DNA of 64,000 nucleotides from Rhizobiaceae bacterium (GCA_028279875.1 JANQMU010000061.1:124001-188000), one strand, 5' to 3'. Shown: positions 1-8,330, numbered from the stretch's first letter. The notes: generated by a model from the letters alone, not told the origin. Numbers and translations are program-made.

Positions 1-336
1 GCCTGCCGTGACATCGATGAAGCCACGGAATTGGAGTTTCCTGTCTTTGCGAAAGAGTTCATTCCACTGACAGCGCGCGGCCGCATTGTTGAACAATCCT
101 ATGGTGAACTGGTCGAAGTCTGTGGCGTTTCAGTATCTCAGGCGGACTACGTCATAGCAGATGGCAGCGGGGTGGCCTTCATCCCTGCAGATCGCGCTGA
201 AGAGGTTGTCTCAAAGGCAGAGGGCATTGTCGCGCATGAGAAGGCCATGGCACAGGCCGTGCGCGATGGTCGCCCTGTCAGTGAAGTGATGGGCGAATCC
301 TATGAGACCTTGTTGCAGAATGCCGCTGACAGGTAG
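1..336 (+). CDS. RraA-family aldolase-like protein, 3' part only
   Basis: The reading frame is open from base 1, so the gene starts before the window; 111 codons remain. The visible part begins with the Arg-Asp pair (residues 3-4 of the fragment) that ends the GxxxRD motif of the RraA / HMG-CHA aldolase fold, and continues through the conserved stretch in which an aspartate and a glycine-rich turn precede V-x-F-I-P-A-D. Family members are Mg2+-dependent pyruvate-releasing aldolases or RNase E regulators; in a catabolic island the aldolase role is more likely. It converges on a second RraA-like gene 53 bases away. The family call is firm; the substrate is unknown. Confidence 0.8.
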   Translation, partial: ACRDIDEATELEFPVFAKEFIPLTARGRIVEQSYGELVEVCGVSVSQADYVIADGSGVAFIPADRAEEVVSKAEGIVAHEKAMAQAVRDGRPVSEVMGESYETLLQNAADR

Positions 337-389
337 GAGAAAGGGTGCGAAAAGCGACCGGCTTCTTAATCGCATACAGTGGTATCGGC

Positions 390-1067
390 TCAATCTACCT
401 TGGTCTGCAACGCGTGATAATTAAACTTCTTACGCGCTTCACGCAGACTCAATCCCCCTTCAACTGCCGCACGCAGCTGGTTTTCAGTCTCCTCGATCTC
501 ACGGGCCGAGGCCGCGACCTCTGCAGCTCGGTCCTGCGGCACAACCACAATACCATCGCCGTCACCGACCAATATGTCAGCCGGATTTACCCGAACCTCG
601 CCAAGCGATATCGGCACTTGGACGGCATCCATTTGCACACGTTCTTTTCCGGTGCGCATGAAGTATCCCTTCGAAAAAACGGGATACCCGATCGATCGGG
701 CAAGAGAGGTGTCCCGGCAAACTCCGTTGATCACCGTGCCGGCCACACCCTTTCGGTGTGCGACAGCTGTCAGGATATCACCCCAAACAGTGCAATCTTC
801 GCGACCGGCATTGTCGAGAACGACAACCGCGCCTGCAGGCACGTCATCGATGTAGTCACCGACGGTTCCTTTCACGACCCCGCATGGTCCATATTTGCAG
901 GTAAATGCTTGGCCAACCAGCCGAAATCCGGGCTTTAGCGGTTTCAGGCCGATCGCCTGCCCCTCGATCCCGAGTTTGTCCATGGCGTCAGAGATCGCAG
1001 AGCACGACAATTCGCCAAGCTCTGTCAACACGCCTTCATCTAATTTGTCCAAGATCGTTTTCCTCAA
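390..1067 (-). CDS. RraA-family protein, probable 4-carboxy-4-hydroxy-2-oxoadipate (CHA) aldolase
   Basis: The protein has 225 residues, the usual length for CHA/HMG aldolases. The W-G-D-I-L segment (95-99) and G-V-C-R-D (115-119) match the phosphate/pyruvate-binding and Mg2+-binding motifs, with Arg118 and Asp119 in the catalytic positions. It is the last gene of a minus-strand unit ridA - amidohydrolase - rraA, 33 bases after the amidohydrolase. That neighbour resembles LigJ (4-oxalomesaconate hydratase), whose product CHA is the known substrate of LigK-type aldolases of this family, giving pyruvate and oxaloacetate. That specific reaction is inferred from context; the family assignment is seen directly. 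Confidence 0.8.
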   Translation of the reverse strand: MRKTILDKLDEGVLTELGELSCSAISDAMDKLGIEGQAIGLKPLKPGFRLVGQAFTCKYGPCGVVKGTVGDYIDDVPAGAVVVLDNAGREDCTVWGDILTAVAHRKGVAGTVINGVCRDTSLARSIGYPVFSKGYFMRTGKERVQMDAVQVPISLGEVRVNPADILVGDGDGIVVVPQDRAAEVAASAREIEETENQLRAAVEGGLSLREARKKFNYHALQTKVD

Positions 1068-1100
1068 CGTTCGATAACGCTGTGACGCTGCTGATGAACG

Positions 1101-2096
1101 TCAGGCACCAGGGTTGAAATTGGTTGTATAGACCTTGCGGCAAGTACCTTCGAAGATCTTGACCTTGTCTTCCTCGGACAACCACTCGATGCTCTCTATG
1201 ACCGGTTTCAGATCATCGAAATCCCGTCCCGTTTCAGGACAATGCACCGAACCTGTTCCCGGACGTTCTGTTCCGAACATGATATTGTCGACACCCAGCA
1301 TCTTGATCTGGAATTCCAGGGAGTCCTTGGAGTAGTTGCAGGTGTCGAAATACAGCTTGCGCATCTTTTGCTCGAAGGTTTCCGGCTCTTTGCGACGCAG
1401 GTTCCAGGCCCTGAATCTCCCCATGTGGAACGGAATCGCACCGCCGGAATGGGGCACGATGATCTTCAGATCCGGGAAGTCATCGAACACATTGGATTCC
1501 AGGATCGAAATGATTGCGATGCTTTCTTCATTGATGAATTTGAGGGTGTAGGACTCGCGCGGATGGCTACTGGACGCCGAATGGACCATGCCCGGCACAT
1601 CGAGTTCGACCATCTTCTCGTAAAGCGGATACCAGAACTCGTCCCCCATTCCCGGAGGTGGTGATCCGTCACCTTCGACCGGATCGGGGTTGATCAAACA
1701 TCCGACGAAACCCAATTCCTTGACGCAACGCTCCAATTCCTCGATCGAGTTTTCAGGGCTTTCATCCCGGAACTGCGGTAGACCGGCGACCCCGTAGATC
1801 CGACCTGGATGCATCTGGGTCATCATGTGGATGGCGTCGTTGACGGCGCGTGCCCAAAGCCGGCTAACAAGGGACGGACGCACCGAATGCATCTGCGCAA
1901 AGGGGCGCGGAGAAAGGAGCTGAATATCTGTTCCGACTTCGTCCATCTTTCGGATCAGACCGTCCACGGCGGCGCGAACCGGTTCTTCCGGCGGTTTGAA
2001 ACGCGGTACTGGATTGCCGCGGCTTGATGCCAAATCAGCCATGAAGCGGTACATCTCTTGGGGCATGACCACATGCGCGTGACTGTCGATGATCAC
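1101..2096 (-). CDS. LigJ-type amidohydrolase (4-oxalomesaconate hydratase / ACMSD-like superfamily)
   Basis: This is a 331-residue metal-dependent hydrolase of the amidohydrolase-2 group. It starts with GTG, and its first two bases overlap the RidA stop (GTGA), so translation is coupled. Visible metal ligands are His6 and His8 in D-S-H-A-H, His172, His216 (P-H-S-G-G) and Glu277 in G-T-E-R-P-G. The glutamate, where ACMSD decarboxylases have aspartate, and the later P-E-T-G-x-x-F-D-D point to the LigJ hydratase branch of protocatechuate or gallate 4,5-cleavage. With the RraA aldolase downstream it could hydrate 4-oxalomesaconate or an analogue. A decarboxylase of an ACMSD-like acid is the alternative. 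Confidence 0.75.
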   Translation of the reverse strand: MIIDSHAHVVMPQEMYRFMADLASSRGNPVPRFKPPEEPVRAAVDGLIRKMDEVGTDIQLLSPRPFAQMHSVRPSLVSRLWARAVNDAIHMMTQMHPGRIYGVAGLPQFRDESPENSIEELERCVKELGFVGCLINPDPVEGDGSPPPGMGDEFWYPLYEKMVELDVPGMVHSASSSHPRESYTLKFINEESIAIISILESNVFDDFPDLKIIVPHSGGAIPFHMGRFRAWNLRRKEPETFEQKMRKLYFDTCNYSKDSLEFQIKMLGVDNIMFGTERPGTGSVHCPETGRDFDDLKPVIESIEWLSEEDKVKIFEGTCRKVYTTNFNPGA

Positions 2097-2488
2097 TCGT
2101 CTTCTCCCTGTAGAACGGCAATAATTTCAAGTTGAACCAGCATTCCTGCCGGAAGATCGAGGACGACAGCGTGCCTTGCGGGTCGGTCCTCGGGGTCTGG
2201 AAACATCTCCAGCCAGGGTTTGTTCACATGCTCGCGAACAGAGCGGTCCTTCATGAAAACAGTAACGTGGCCGATGTCGTCGGTGGTGCCTCCAGCGTTT
2301 TCCATCATTGTTTTCATATTCTGGAACGCGAACCGTGCCTGGCTTTCCGGATCGGTCGGCAACGTCCCGGTTTCGGGGTTTTTGCCCATAATCCCGGACG
2401 AGAACACCATGTCTCCGACACGTGCTCCCATGGGAATGGGGGCCGAGTGATCAATTCCACATACATGAAGAGATTTTCGTCGTCCCAT
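2093..2488 (-). CDS. RidA/YjgF-family protein (imine/enamine deaminase-like)
   Basis: The protein has 131 residues, the normal size of a Rid-family subunit. Arg105, the carboxylate-binding arginine of active RidA proteins, is present in the segment P-A-R-H-A-V, followed by L-P-A-G and an acidic residue at 121 near the end. RidA hydrolyses reactive 2-aminoacrylate-type imines, and one branch includes 2-aminomuconate deaminases. As first gene of a unit with a LigJ-type hydratase and an aldolase, it hints that the pathway passes through an enamine or imine intermediate. The family is clear; the substrate is inferred. Confidence 0.8.
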   Translation of the reverse strand: MGRRKSLHVCGIDHSAPIPMGARVGDMVFSSGIMGKNPETGTLPTDPESQARFAFQNMKTMMENAGGTTDDIGHVTVFMKDRSVREHVNKPWLEMFPDPEDRPARHAVVLDLPAGMLVQLEIIAVLQGEDE

Positions 2489-2528
2489 TATCTAGCTTCC
2501 CCTGTTGTGCTGTCCCGTATCTTCCGAA

Positions 2529-2547
2529 CACCAGCAATATGCTGGTG
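2529..2547. other. Perfect inverted repeat in the leader of the ridA operon
   Basis: Two 8-base arms (CACCAGCA and TGCTGGTG) are separated by three bases, 41 bases upstream of the ridA start and between it and the operator at 2583. The structure could be an mRNA stem-loop in the 5' leader or the site of another regulator. No run of T follows, so it is not a standard terminator. Confidence 0.4.
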
Positions 2548-2582
2548 ACAATCCGTGTTCTCATACCTAGCAAAAACTATAG

Positions 2583-2596
2583 ATTAGACATCTAAT
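2583..2596. promoter_or_regulatory. Palindromic operator (island regulon motif) before the ridA operon
   Basis: ATTAGA-CA-TCTAAT is a perfect inverted repeat. On the minus strand a TATAAT hexamer (plus-strand bases 2595-2600) overlaps its edge, so a protein bound here would cover the -10 region of the ridA - amidohydrolase - rraA unit. The same motif recurs at nine other places up to 24732. Binding by the MarR protein encoded at 4528-5103 is inferred. Confidence 0.7.
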
Positions 2597-2686
2597 TATA
2601 TAGTTGTATTGACCTTTTCCCTATTGAACCCCGATAGGAGGTTTCAACCTAGTGTTGGTAGGAACTGGAGCGCTTTATCCCCGCGC

Positions 2687-3664
2687 TCACAAATCGAGAA
2701 CCAAGCGTCCGTTCGCTGAACGGGAAACACAGATCATGATATGATCTTTCTTCTCACCTTCGCTCAGGACCAGATCTCGGTGATCGACGTCGCCGGAGAG
2801 AAGTTTTGTCATACAGGTGCCGCATGTGCCCGACTTGCAGGATGTCGCCGCGTGAACGCCACTGCGCTCAAGCGCCTGGATAATGGTCTCATCCCTCGCC
2901 ACCTCTATCACAGAACCGGAACTTGCAAGTTCAACTTCAAAGGCCTCATCACCTTCCAAAACCGCCTGGTCGTTAGATCCAAAATCCTCAAAATGCACAG
3001 TGCCTGGCGGCCAGTCTTCGGACAGGCCCTTGACTGCCTTCATAAGTCCCAGCGGGCCGCAGCAATAAAGATGCAGACCGTTGCTACGATTTTGAAGCAG
3101 CGGGACAAGGTCCAATGCGTTTTCCGGCCTTCCCTGATCATGGTGAATGTGAACATTGCCGGAAAACGGTCCGTTTCTTAGTTCATCCGCAAATGCAGTC
3201 GTTTCATCCGAGCGTGTCAGGTAAATCAATCGAAACGGCCTACCCTCATCTGTCAGCTGTCGCGCCATGGCCAAAATCGGCGTTATGCCGATTCCGCCGG
3301 CGATCAGCAGAAAAGATTGGGCGTCCTCGACAAGTTCAAAGTAGTTTCGCGGTGATGAGATTCGCAGGACCGTACCCACTTTGACATCATCATGCATACT
3401 GAGAGATCCGCCTCCGCCGTCGACTTCCCGTTTGATGGCGATCGAGTAGGTACCTGACCTGTCGGTCGAGTTGATCAAAGAGTAGTCACGTCGCTCCTTT
3501 CTAGGGGTTTCGATCGTAACGTGGGCTCCCGCGGAAAACTTTGGCAGACTGACCCCAAAATCCGGTGACAGCTCAAATCGCCGAATGTTTTCGGCGACAT
3601 CCTCAATTGACGTCACTTCGACCGATAAATTCAGTTGCGGGTTGTTCATGTTCGCGCTGTTCAT
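2687..3664 (-). CDS. PDR/VanB-type oxidoreductase (flavin plus C-terminal [2Fe-2S])
   Basis: The 325-residue protein is an electron-transfer reductase of the phthalate-dioxygenase/vanillate-demethylase reductase type. It has the flavin-binding R-D-Y-S (59-62), the NAD(P)-binding G-G-I-G-I-T-P (123-129) and C-G-P-L-G (202-206), and a C-terminal plant-type ferredoxin domain with Cys276, Cys281, Cys284 and Cys312 in C-x4-C-x2-C spacing. Such reductases normally feed a Rieske oxygenase, but none lies in this window. The operator at 3669-3680 almost touches the ATG and no Shine-Dalgarno is visible, so the mRNA may be leaderless; Met6 (3649) is an alternative start. Confidence 0.85.
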   Translation of the reverse strand: MNSANMNNPQLNLSVEVTSIEDVAENIRRFELSPDFGVSLPKFSAGAHVTIETPRKERRDYSLINSTDRSGTYSIAIKREVDGGGGSLSMHDDVKVGTVLRISSPRNYFELVEDAQSFLLIAGGIGITPILAMARQLTDEGRPFRLIYLTRSDETTAFADELRNGPFSGNVHIHHDQGRPENALDLVPLLQNRSNGLHLYCCGPLGLMKAVKGLSEDWPPGTVHFEDFGSNDQAVLEGDEAFEVELASSGSVIEVARDETIIQALERSGVHAATSCKSGTCGTCMTKLLSGDVDHRDLVLSEGEKKDHIMICVSRSANGRLVLDL

Positions 3665-3668
3665 TTTT

Positions 3669-3680
3669 TTAGATATCTAA
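3669..3680. promoter_or_regulatory. Perfect 12-bp palindromic operator before the PDR-type reductase
   Basis: TTAGATATCTAA is fully self-complementary and ends four bases upstream of the reductase start codon. A TAATAT hexamer on the minus strand (plus bases 3680-3685) abuts it as a likely -10 element. It is the best copy of the island motif. Confidence 0.7.
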
Positions 3681-3716
3681 TATTATTCGCGCAAAAGGGC
3701 AAGAGCTAAGTTAGGA

Positions 3717-4337
3717 CTAAGTGCGGGATCCCAGTTCAAATATCTGATACGTGGTTTTCCCGGCAGATATCGATTGAAGATATCCCTGTTCCTTCGCAAC
3801 CACCGCATCGGCTTTTTCCACTATCTCCTCCCCGAAGTCAGCCGGAACGACAACCACACCGTCGTCGCTCCCAACAACGATGTCTCCTGGATTTACCTTG
3901 GCGGCGCCGCACAAAATCTGGATATCAATTTCGCCGATCTCGGCCTTCCCTGTGGGTGTCGGATTTGCGCCCATGCAAAACACCGGAAACCGGAGGGCCC
4001 GCAGTTCGGCCATGTCGCGAACGGTGCTGCTGATCACAAGGCCAACAATACTCTTCTGCATACAGTTGGTTGCCAGAATGTCGCCGAAGGGCCCGAACCC
4101 GAGCGTGTTCCCCCCATCAACAACAAGGACGTCACCGGGCTCGGCAGTGTGAACCGCACGATGGATCCCGGCATTCTGTCCCGGCGTAATCCGAGCCGTC
4201 TTTGCGCGACCAACGACTTTTGTACCGGGCTCCAACGGACGGATCGACGCCCCGAAGGCGAGAACGCGCGTGTCCGCGTTGCACAAGCTTCCCAGCGAGT
4301 GCGCCCCGATCCTTTCGAGCAACTTTTCTTCCCGCAT
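3717..4337 (-). CDS. RraA-family protein (third paralogue, aldolase-like)
   Basis: The 206-residue RraA-fold protein has F-G-P-F-G-D-I-L-A (81-89) and S-T-V-R-D (104-108), the latter containing the Arg107-Asp108 catalytic pair. It differs clearly from the 225-residue paralogue at 390-1067, so the two are not a recent duplication. It stands alone between the reductase and the MarR gene, with its own imperfect operator at 4449. A pyruvate-releasing aldolase acting on a 4-hydroxy-2-oxo acid is likely; a non-catalytic role cannot be excluded. Confidence 0.8.
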   Translation of the reverse strand: MREEKLLERIGAHSLGSLCNADTRVLAFGASIRPLEPGTKVVGRAKTARITPGQNAGIHRAVHTAEPGDVLVVDGGNTLGFGPFGDILATNCMQKSIVGLVISSTVRDMAELRALRFPVFCMGANPTPTGKAEIGEIDIQILCGAAKVNPGDIVVGSDDGVVVVPADFGEEIVEKADAVVAKEQGYLQSISAGKTTYQIFELGSRT

Positions 4338-4448
4338 TGGATGCCCTCTTTGATCAAAGGTGATGCTGTTTCGTCATTGCGGCCGGCACGACTTCGCATT
4401 CGAACGAAGTCAGTTCGGCGCCCGCATGAAGCAATGCGCCAAATTTGA

Positions 4449-4460
4449 TTACATGTCTAA
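4449..4460. promoter_or_regulatory. Imperfect palindromic operator before the third rraA-like gene
   Basis: TTACATGTCTAA departs from perfect symmetry at one pair only and lies 112 bases upstream of the gene starting at 4337. It matches the island motif in both half-sites (TTA-A and TCTAA). Confidence 0.5.
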
Positions 4461-4527
4461 GTATGAAATTACAAGCCAGCGATTTCAAAACCAAAAAAAG
4501 GTCAAACCATACTTTTGGGTCTTCGCT

Positions 4528-5103
4528 TCAGCGGGCTTTTTTGGAACGAGATTTGGCCGGCACACCCGCCTCCCCGGCCCTGTGACGGTTTTCGATCACC
4601 TTTGACACATCCCGCGTCGAAGGCACGCGACGTTCATCGTTCAGCAGTTCTACCTCGTCCTTCTGCAAATTCTTGACAATTGCAGAGAGAGTTCGCTGTG
4701 TCGCTTCTACGTCCTCGGCAGTTACACCTGAAAGAGCCTTCTTGCTCACATCTTCTGCCAGGGGCATCAAGACATCTTTGAGTTTTTTGCCCTCTTCTGT
4801 AAGGTAGATGTAGACTTGCTTTCGATCGCCCTCTTTCTTCATTCGGGTAATGTAGCCAAGCTTTTTCAGAGCGCGCAGGGCACTGTATGCGGTCGGCTCC
4901 ATCACACCCACATTTGCCGCAAGTTCCCGTTGAGTCTGGCCGTCTTTTTCCCAGAGTGCCCGCAAGAAAAGGCGATGACCGATGGAGACAGAATGTTCGA
5001 TCAATCGGATCTGCATGCTTCGCGAATAGGCCTTCACCGCCTCTTTCGCCAAGAATGAGATGCGCTTTTTGTCGTTCAATAGCAGATCGTGACTATTTGA
5101 CAC
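4528..5103 (-). CDS. MarR-family transcriptional regulator
   Basis: The 191-residue protein starts with GTG. A winged helix-turn-helix spans roughly residues 40-110: L-A-A-N-V-G-V-M-E-P-T-A-Y-S-A-L as recognition helix, then the wing with G-D-R-K-Q-V-Y-I-Y-L-T-E-E-G. The tail after about residue 150 is basic (R/K-rich) and longer than usual. MarR proteins bind short palindromes and release them on binding a phenolic or similar ligand. The gene's own start codon is overlapped by a degenerate copy of the island palindrome, which suggests autoregulation, and it lies among the units carrying that motif. It is the best candidate for the regulon's repressor. Confidence 0.85.
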   Translation of the reverse strand: MSNSHDLLLNDKKRISFLAKEAVKAYSRSMQIRLIEHSVSIGHRLFLRALWEKDGQTQRELAANVGVMEPTAYSALRALKKLGYITRMKKEGDRKQVYIYLTEEGKKLKDVLMPLAEDVSKKALSGVTAEDVEATQRTLSAIVKNLQKDEVELLNDERRVPSTRDVSKVIENRHRAGEAGVPAKSRSKKAR

Positions 5104-5116
5104 CTAGACACCTAAG
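5103..5116. promoter_or_regulatory. Degenerate operator overlapping the marR start
   Basis: CCTAGACACCTAAG keeps the TAG...CTA core of the island palindrome with two mismatched pairs. It overlaps the GTG start of the MarR gene, a position expected for autorepression. It is weaker than the other sites. Confidence 0.4.
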
Positions 5117-5572
5117 TCTTGGATTCCAATCATTGATGCTACGGTAAAGCAGCATTCAGCGGGAATTCCAAGTGCAATTTCGAACAAAGCTGGGTATGAC
5201 GCGGCGAATCGCGAACCTGAAATTTATCCACCGCATAGGGTCGGAAAGCGCGGCTTCTGAGGTATCGCTCCCGGGATCCTTCGTTGATCGTAGCATCTCC
5301 CATTCCTGCGTGGCATGGTTCCAATTTGTGCTGTTGTTCAGGGCTCTGGGCTCGAAACAGGACGGAATCGGCCCAGCAAGGCAGCGCGCTTGCAAGACAA
5401 ATATTTCAGTGTTCCGGGTGTAATCTGATGCACAGATCGGTCCTCCTTCGGGCTGTCCCGTAGAACCCCTCCGGCACGCTGTGTCAGGGAAATTTCCTTC
5501 CTACGCGGCATATCGCTTTGTACCCCATCGCAGTTGCTTCAATCACATTCGCTTGCGCGGATGAGAATTTTC
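5117..5572. other. Intergenic region without recognisable gene
   Basis: About 450 bases lie between the MarR gene and the xdhA-like promoter. Short open frames on both strands show no family features and no convincing ribosome-binding site. Nothing further could be assigned. Confidence 0.5.
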
Positions 5573-5584
5573 TTAGATTGCTAA
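5573..5584. promoter_or_regulatory. Palindromic operator before the first molybdopterin-subunit gene
   Basis: TTAGATTGCTAA, extended to CTTAG...CTAAG, has five-base arms and sits 165 bases upstream of the ATG at 5749. The identical 12-mer recurs at 8319 before the MFS operon, which supports a shared regulator. Confidence 0.65.
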
Positions 5585-5748
5585 GTTTTTGAATATCCGC
5601 TATTCGTGAGAGAGAAAGCCAACACACTTAAAGTTTCAAGGAACAAGGTGCGCTTGCCCGGAGCTGGAAAGCGCACGCAAACCGACTTGCGAATTGTCTT
5701 TACGTTGAAGACAAACCAGAGTTGATTCACGAAAACGGGAGTTTATGA

Positions 5749-8091
5749 ATGCGCGTTCCGAAGTTTTCCGTGGGCCAGCCGACCCGACGTATGGAAGACG
5801 TTGGTTTACTGACCGGCAATGGATGCTACGCAGACGACTTTCGACACCCCGACGAGGTCCACGCTGTGTTCGTCCGTTCCGCTGTCGCGCATGCAGACAT
5901 TGGGACGCCGGACATCTCGTCAGCGCTGGAAGTCCCTGGTGTTCTGAGTGTTCTGACCGGTCAGGACTGGAAGGATGAAGGGCTGGGCGAACTCAACGGG
6001 TCCGGGTTCTTTGGCATTCTCGATCCGAAAAGACGCGACGGTCAGGATTGGTTTCGTCCGATCAGGCTACCGCTGGCAGTCGGCCGCGTAAGGTATTTGG
6101 GCGAACCGATCGCGGTGGTAGTTGCCGAGACACAAAACGCAGCCAGAGATGCCGCCGAGCTTGTCGATATCCACTACAACCCGTTACCAATCGTCACGGA
6201 CACGGCGGAAGCGAACGCGCCGGGGAGCGTTCAAATCTATGACGAGTGCGAACGCAATGAGTCTTTTGTTTACGAGGTTGGAGACCAGGATGCGACCGAC
6301 CTGGCATTTTCTAGTGCGCCGCTCGTAGTCAAACAGAAATTTATCATCAATCGTATGTATGCCTCACCGATCGAACCAAGATCGGTCCTTGCACGATACA
6401 ACGCCGCCAACGGGAAATACGAGATCAAAGTCGGCGCGCAAAGCCCCAACGATCTACGTCGTTCCTTTGGGACAATGATGCTCAAGGTCGATCCGAACAA
6501 CATTCTCATCGAAACAGGGGATGTGGGCGGATCCTTCGGTATGAAGTCCAACAACTTCGCCGAAGCTCCGGTATTGGCTTGGGCTTCACGCAAGCTGGGC
6601 CGGCCGATCAAATGGTGTGCTACGCGCAGCGAGAGCTTTCTCGCGGACACACATGGACGCGACAACGTTACGGAAGGCGAACTCGCGCTGGACATAGATG
6701 GGCAATTTTTAGCATTTCGCGCACGGACGAATGTCGCTTTGGGTGCCTATATGAGCCCCGCAGGCGGCGTTCCGGCGACTTTGAACGTCGGAACAATGGC
6801 GGGTCCCTACACCACCCCGTCGGCACACGTTTCTGTCGCCGGCGTATTCACAAACACCAACCCTACATCCGCATACCGCGGATCGGGCCGCCCGGAGGCA
6901 GCGCTGGTGATCGAGCGCTTGATCGATATCGCGGCGGCAAAGCTGGAGGTCGACCCCGCTCAGTTGCGCCGCAGGAACATGATTCCTGTAGACGCCTTTC
7001 CCTACAAAACACCATTGGTCTTTACGTATGACTGCGGCGATTTCAAAACCGTGTTGAACAAGTGTCAGGAGGCGGCCGACTATGATGGCTTCAAGGCGCG
7101 AAGAACAGAAGCCGCAGGCCGAAACCGCTTACGCGGCATCGGGATCGCCTCGACGATCGAAATCGCCGCGCGCCCGGGCAGAGACACGGCCGTGTTGCAA
7201 GTCGGACCCGACGGAAAGGCGTGCGTTTTTGCAGGCTCGACCAACCACGGCCAGGGTCACGCGACTATCTATCGGCAGATCCTGAGTGACGAATTGGGTA
7301 TCCTCCCCGAAGACGTCACGATTTCGGAAGGCAACACTGCTTTTTCGCCGAGCGGCACCGGGAGCAACAGTTCACGCAGCTCCGCATTCGGATCAGCAAG
7401 CGTTCTTGACGCGACAAAAAAGGTGGCGGAATGCGGTCTGCCTGTCGCCGCTTACCTGCTTCAGTCCGACATCTCTGACGTCCAGTTTGAAAAGGGTTGC
7501 TACTCCACTGAACAGGGCGCAGGCACAGTGTCATTTTCCGATGTTGCAAAGGCTGTTGCTGATCCAAAACTTTCGGAACTCGTCGGCGGAGCTAAACTCG
7601 AAGGCACAGGTCACGCCGTACACGAGGCAGCGAACTTTCCGAATTGTTGCCATATCTGTGAGGTGGAGATTGATCCCGATACCGGCATAACCGAAATCGT
7701 CGGATATTGGGTGGTGGATGATGTGGGAACGGAATTGAATCCGGTGATCGTCAAGGGTCAGGTTCACGGTGGGGTGATGCAGGGTGTGGGTCAGGCCCTT
7801 TTGGAAAACATCGTGTTTGACGAGGACGGCCAGCTTCTCACCGGATCGTACATGGACTACGCGATGCCCCGCGCTTCGGACATCTGTGAAATCGTAGTCG
7901 ACAGCCATCCGGTTCCGACGGCCACGAACCCATACGGCGCCAAAGGCGTCGGCGAATCCGGAACCGTGGGCAGCCTGCCGGCCACGATGAATGCCATAGC
8001 CAACGCGCTTGGCCCGATTGGCATCACGCATGTCGACACACCGGCAACTCCAGACAAAATCTGGAGGCTTATTCGGGATGCGCAAAAATGA
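5749..8091 (+). CDS. Xanthine dehydrogenase family molybdopterin-binding (large) subunit
   Basis: The 780-residue protein is a CoxL/XdhB-type large subunit. The active-site loop A-Y-R-G-S-G-R (375-381) is of the form II type, not the A-Y-R-C-S-F-R of true CO dehydrogenase, and the catalytic glutamate is Glu736 in G-V-G-E-S-G. Family enzymes hydroxylate N-heterocycles, aldehydes or aromatics using a molybdenum cofactor. They normally need [2Fe-2S] and FAD subunits, which are absent from this window. The start at 5749 is chosen over an out-of-frame ATG four bases earlier. The substrate is unknown. Confidence 0.9.
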   Translation: MRVPKFSVGQPTRRMEDVGLLTGNGCYADDFRHPDEVHAVFVRSAVAHADIGTPDISSALEVPGVLSVLTGQDWKDEGLGELNGSGFFGILDPKRRDGQDWFRPIRLPLAVGRVRYLGEPIAVVVAETQNAARDAAELVDIHYNPLPIVTDTAEANAPGSVQIYDECERNESFVYEVGDQDATDLAFSSAPLVVKQKFIINRMYASPIEPRSVLARYNAANGKYEIKVGAQSPNDLRRSFGTMMLKVDPNNILIETGDVGGSFGMKSNNFAEAPVLAWASRKLGRPIKWCATRSESFLADTHGRDNVTEGELALDIDGQFLAFRARTNVALGAYMSPAGGVPATLNVGTMAGPYTTPSAHVSVAGVFTNTNPTSAYRGSGRPEAALVIERLIDIAAAKLEVDPAQLRRRNMIPVDAFPYKTPLVFTYDCGDFKTVLNKCQEAADYDGFKARRTEAAGRNRLRGIGIASTIEIAARPGRDTAVLQVGPDGKACVFAGSTNHGQGHATIYRQILSDELGILPEDVTISEGNTAFSPSGTGSNSSRSSAFGSASVLDATKKVAECGLPVAAYLLQSDISDVQFEKGCYSTEQGAGTVSFSDVAKAVADPKLSELVGGAKLEGTGHAVHEAANFPNCCHICEVEIDPDTGITEIVGYWVVDDVGTELNPVIVKGQVHGGVMQGVGQALLENIVFDEDGQLLTGSYMDYAMPRASDICEIVVDSHPVPTATNPYGAKGVGESGTVGSLPATMNAIANALGPIGITHVDTPATPDKIWRLIRDAQK

Positions 8092-8318
8092 AGTGCCGAA
8101 GCCGATATGGGCACGACCTTCACTTCATGCACAGAAGTCTAACTGAACCACGATAAGTCCCACTTTGTGTGGAATAGGCATTTGGCCGGCACACGAAACC
8201 AACTCTAAGCACAGCCTATCCGCCTGGGAACGCTCCAAACCGGTCTAACTCACATCGACCAGGGTTGCTCCATGGTGAGCCAACAGAACGGTGTTGTATC
8301 TGTCTTGGTACATTATGT
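8092..8318. other. Intergenic region, no gene seen
   Basis: The stretch between the molybdopterin subunit gene and the MFS operon promoter holds no convincing reading frame. A 7-base inverted repeat (TGAAGTG...CACTTCA) just after the stop codon is a weak stem with a long loop; there is no T-run. Confidence 0.4.
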
Positions 8319-8330
8319 TTAGATTGCTAA
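8319..8330. promoter_or_regulatory. Palindromic operator before the MFS - hydratase - cyclase - GMC operon
   Basis: TTAGATTGCTAA is identical to the copy at 5573. It lies about 130 bases upstream of the MFS start and is the only copy seen before this four-gene operon. Confidence 0.65.

Noticed and set aside
5749-8091. CO dehydrogenase (CoxL form I)
   Set aside because: The active-site loop is A-Y-R-G-S-G-R rather than A-Y-R-C-S-F-R, so CO oxidation is unlikely.
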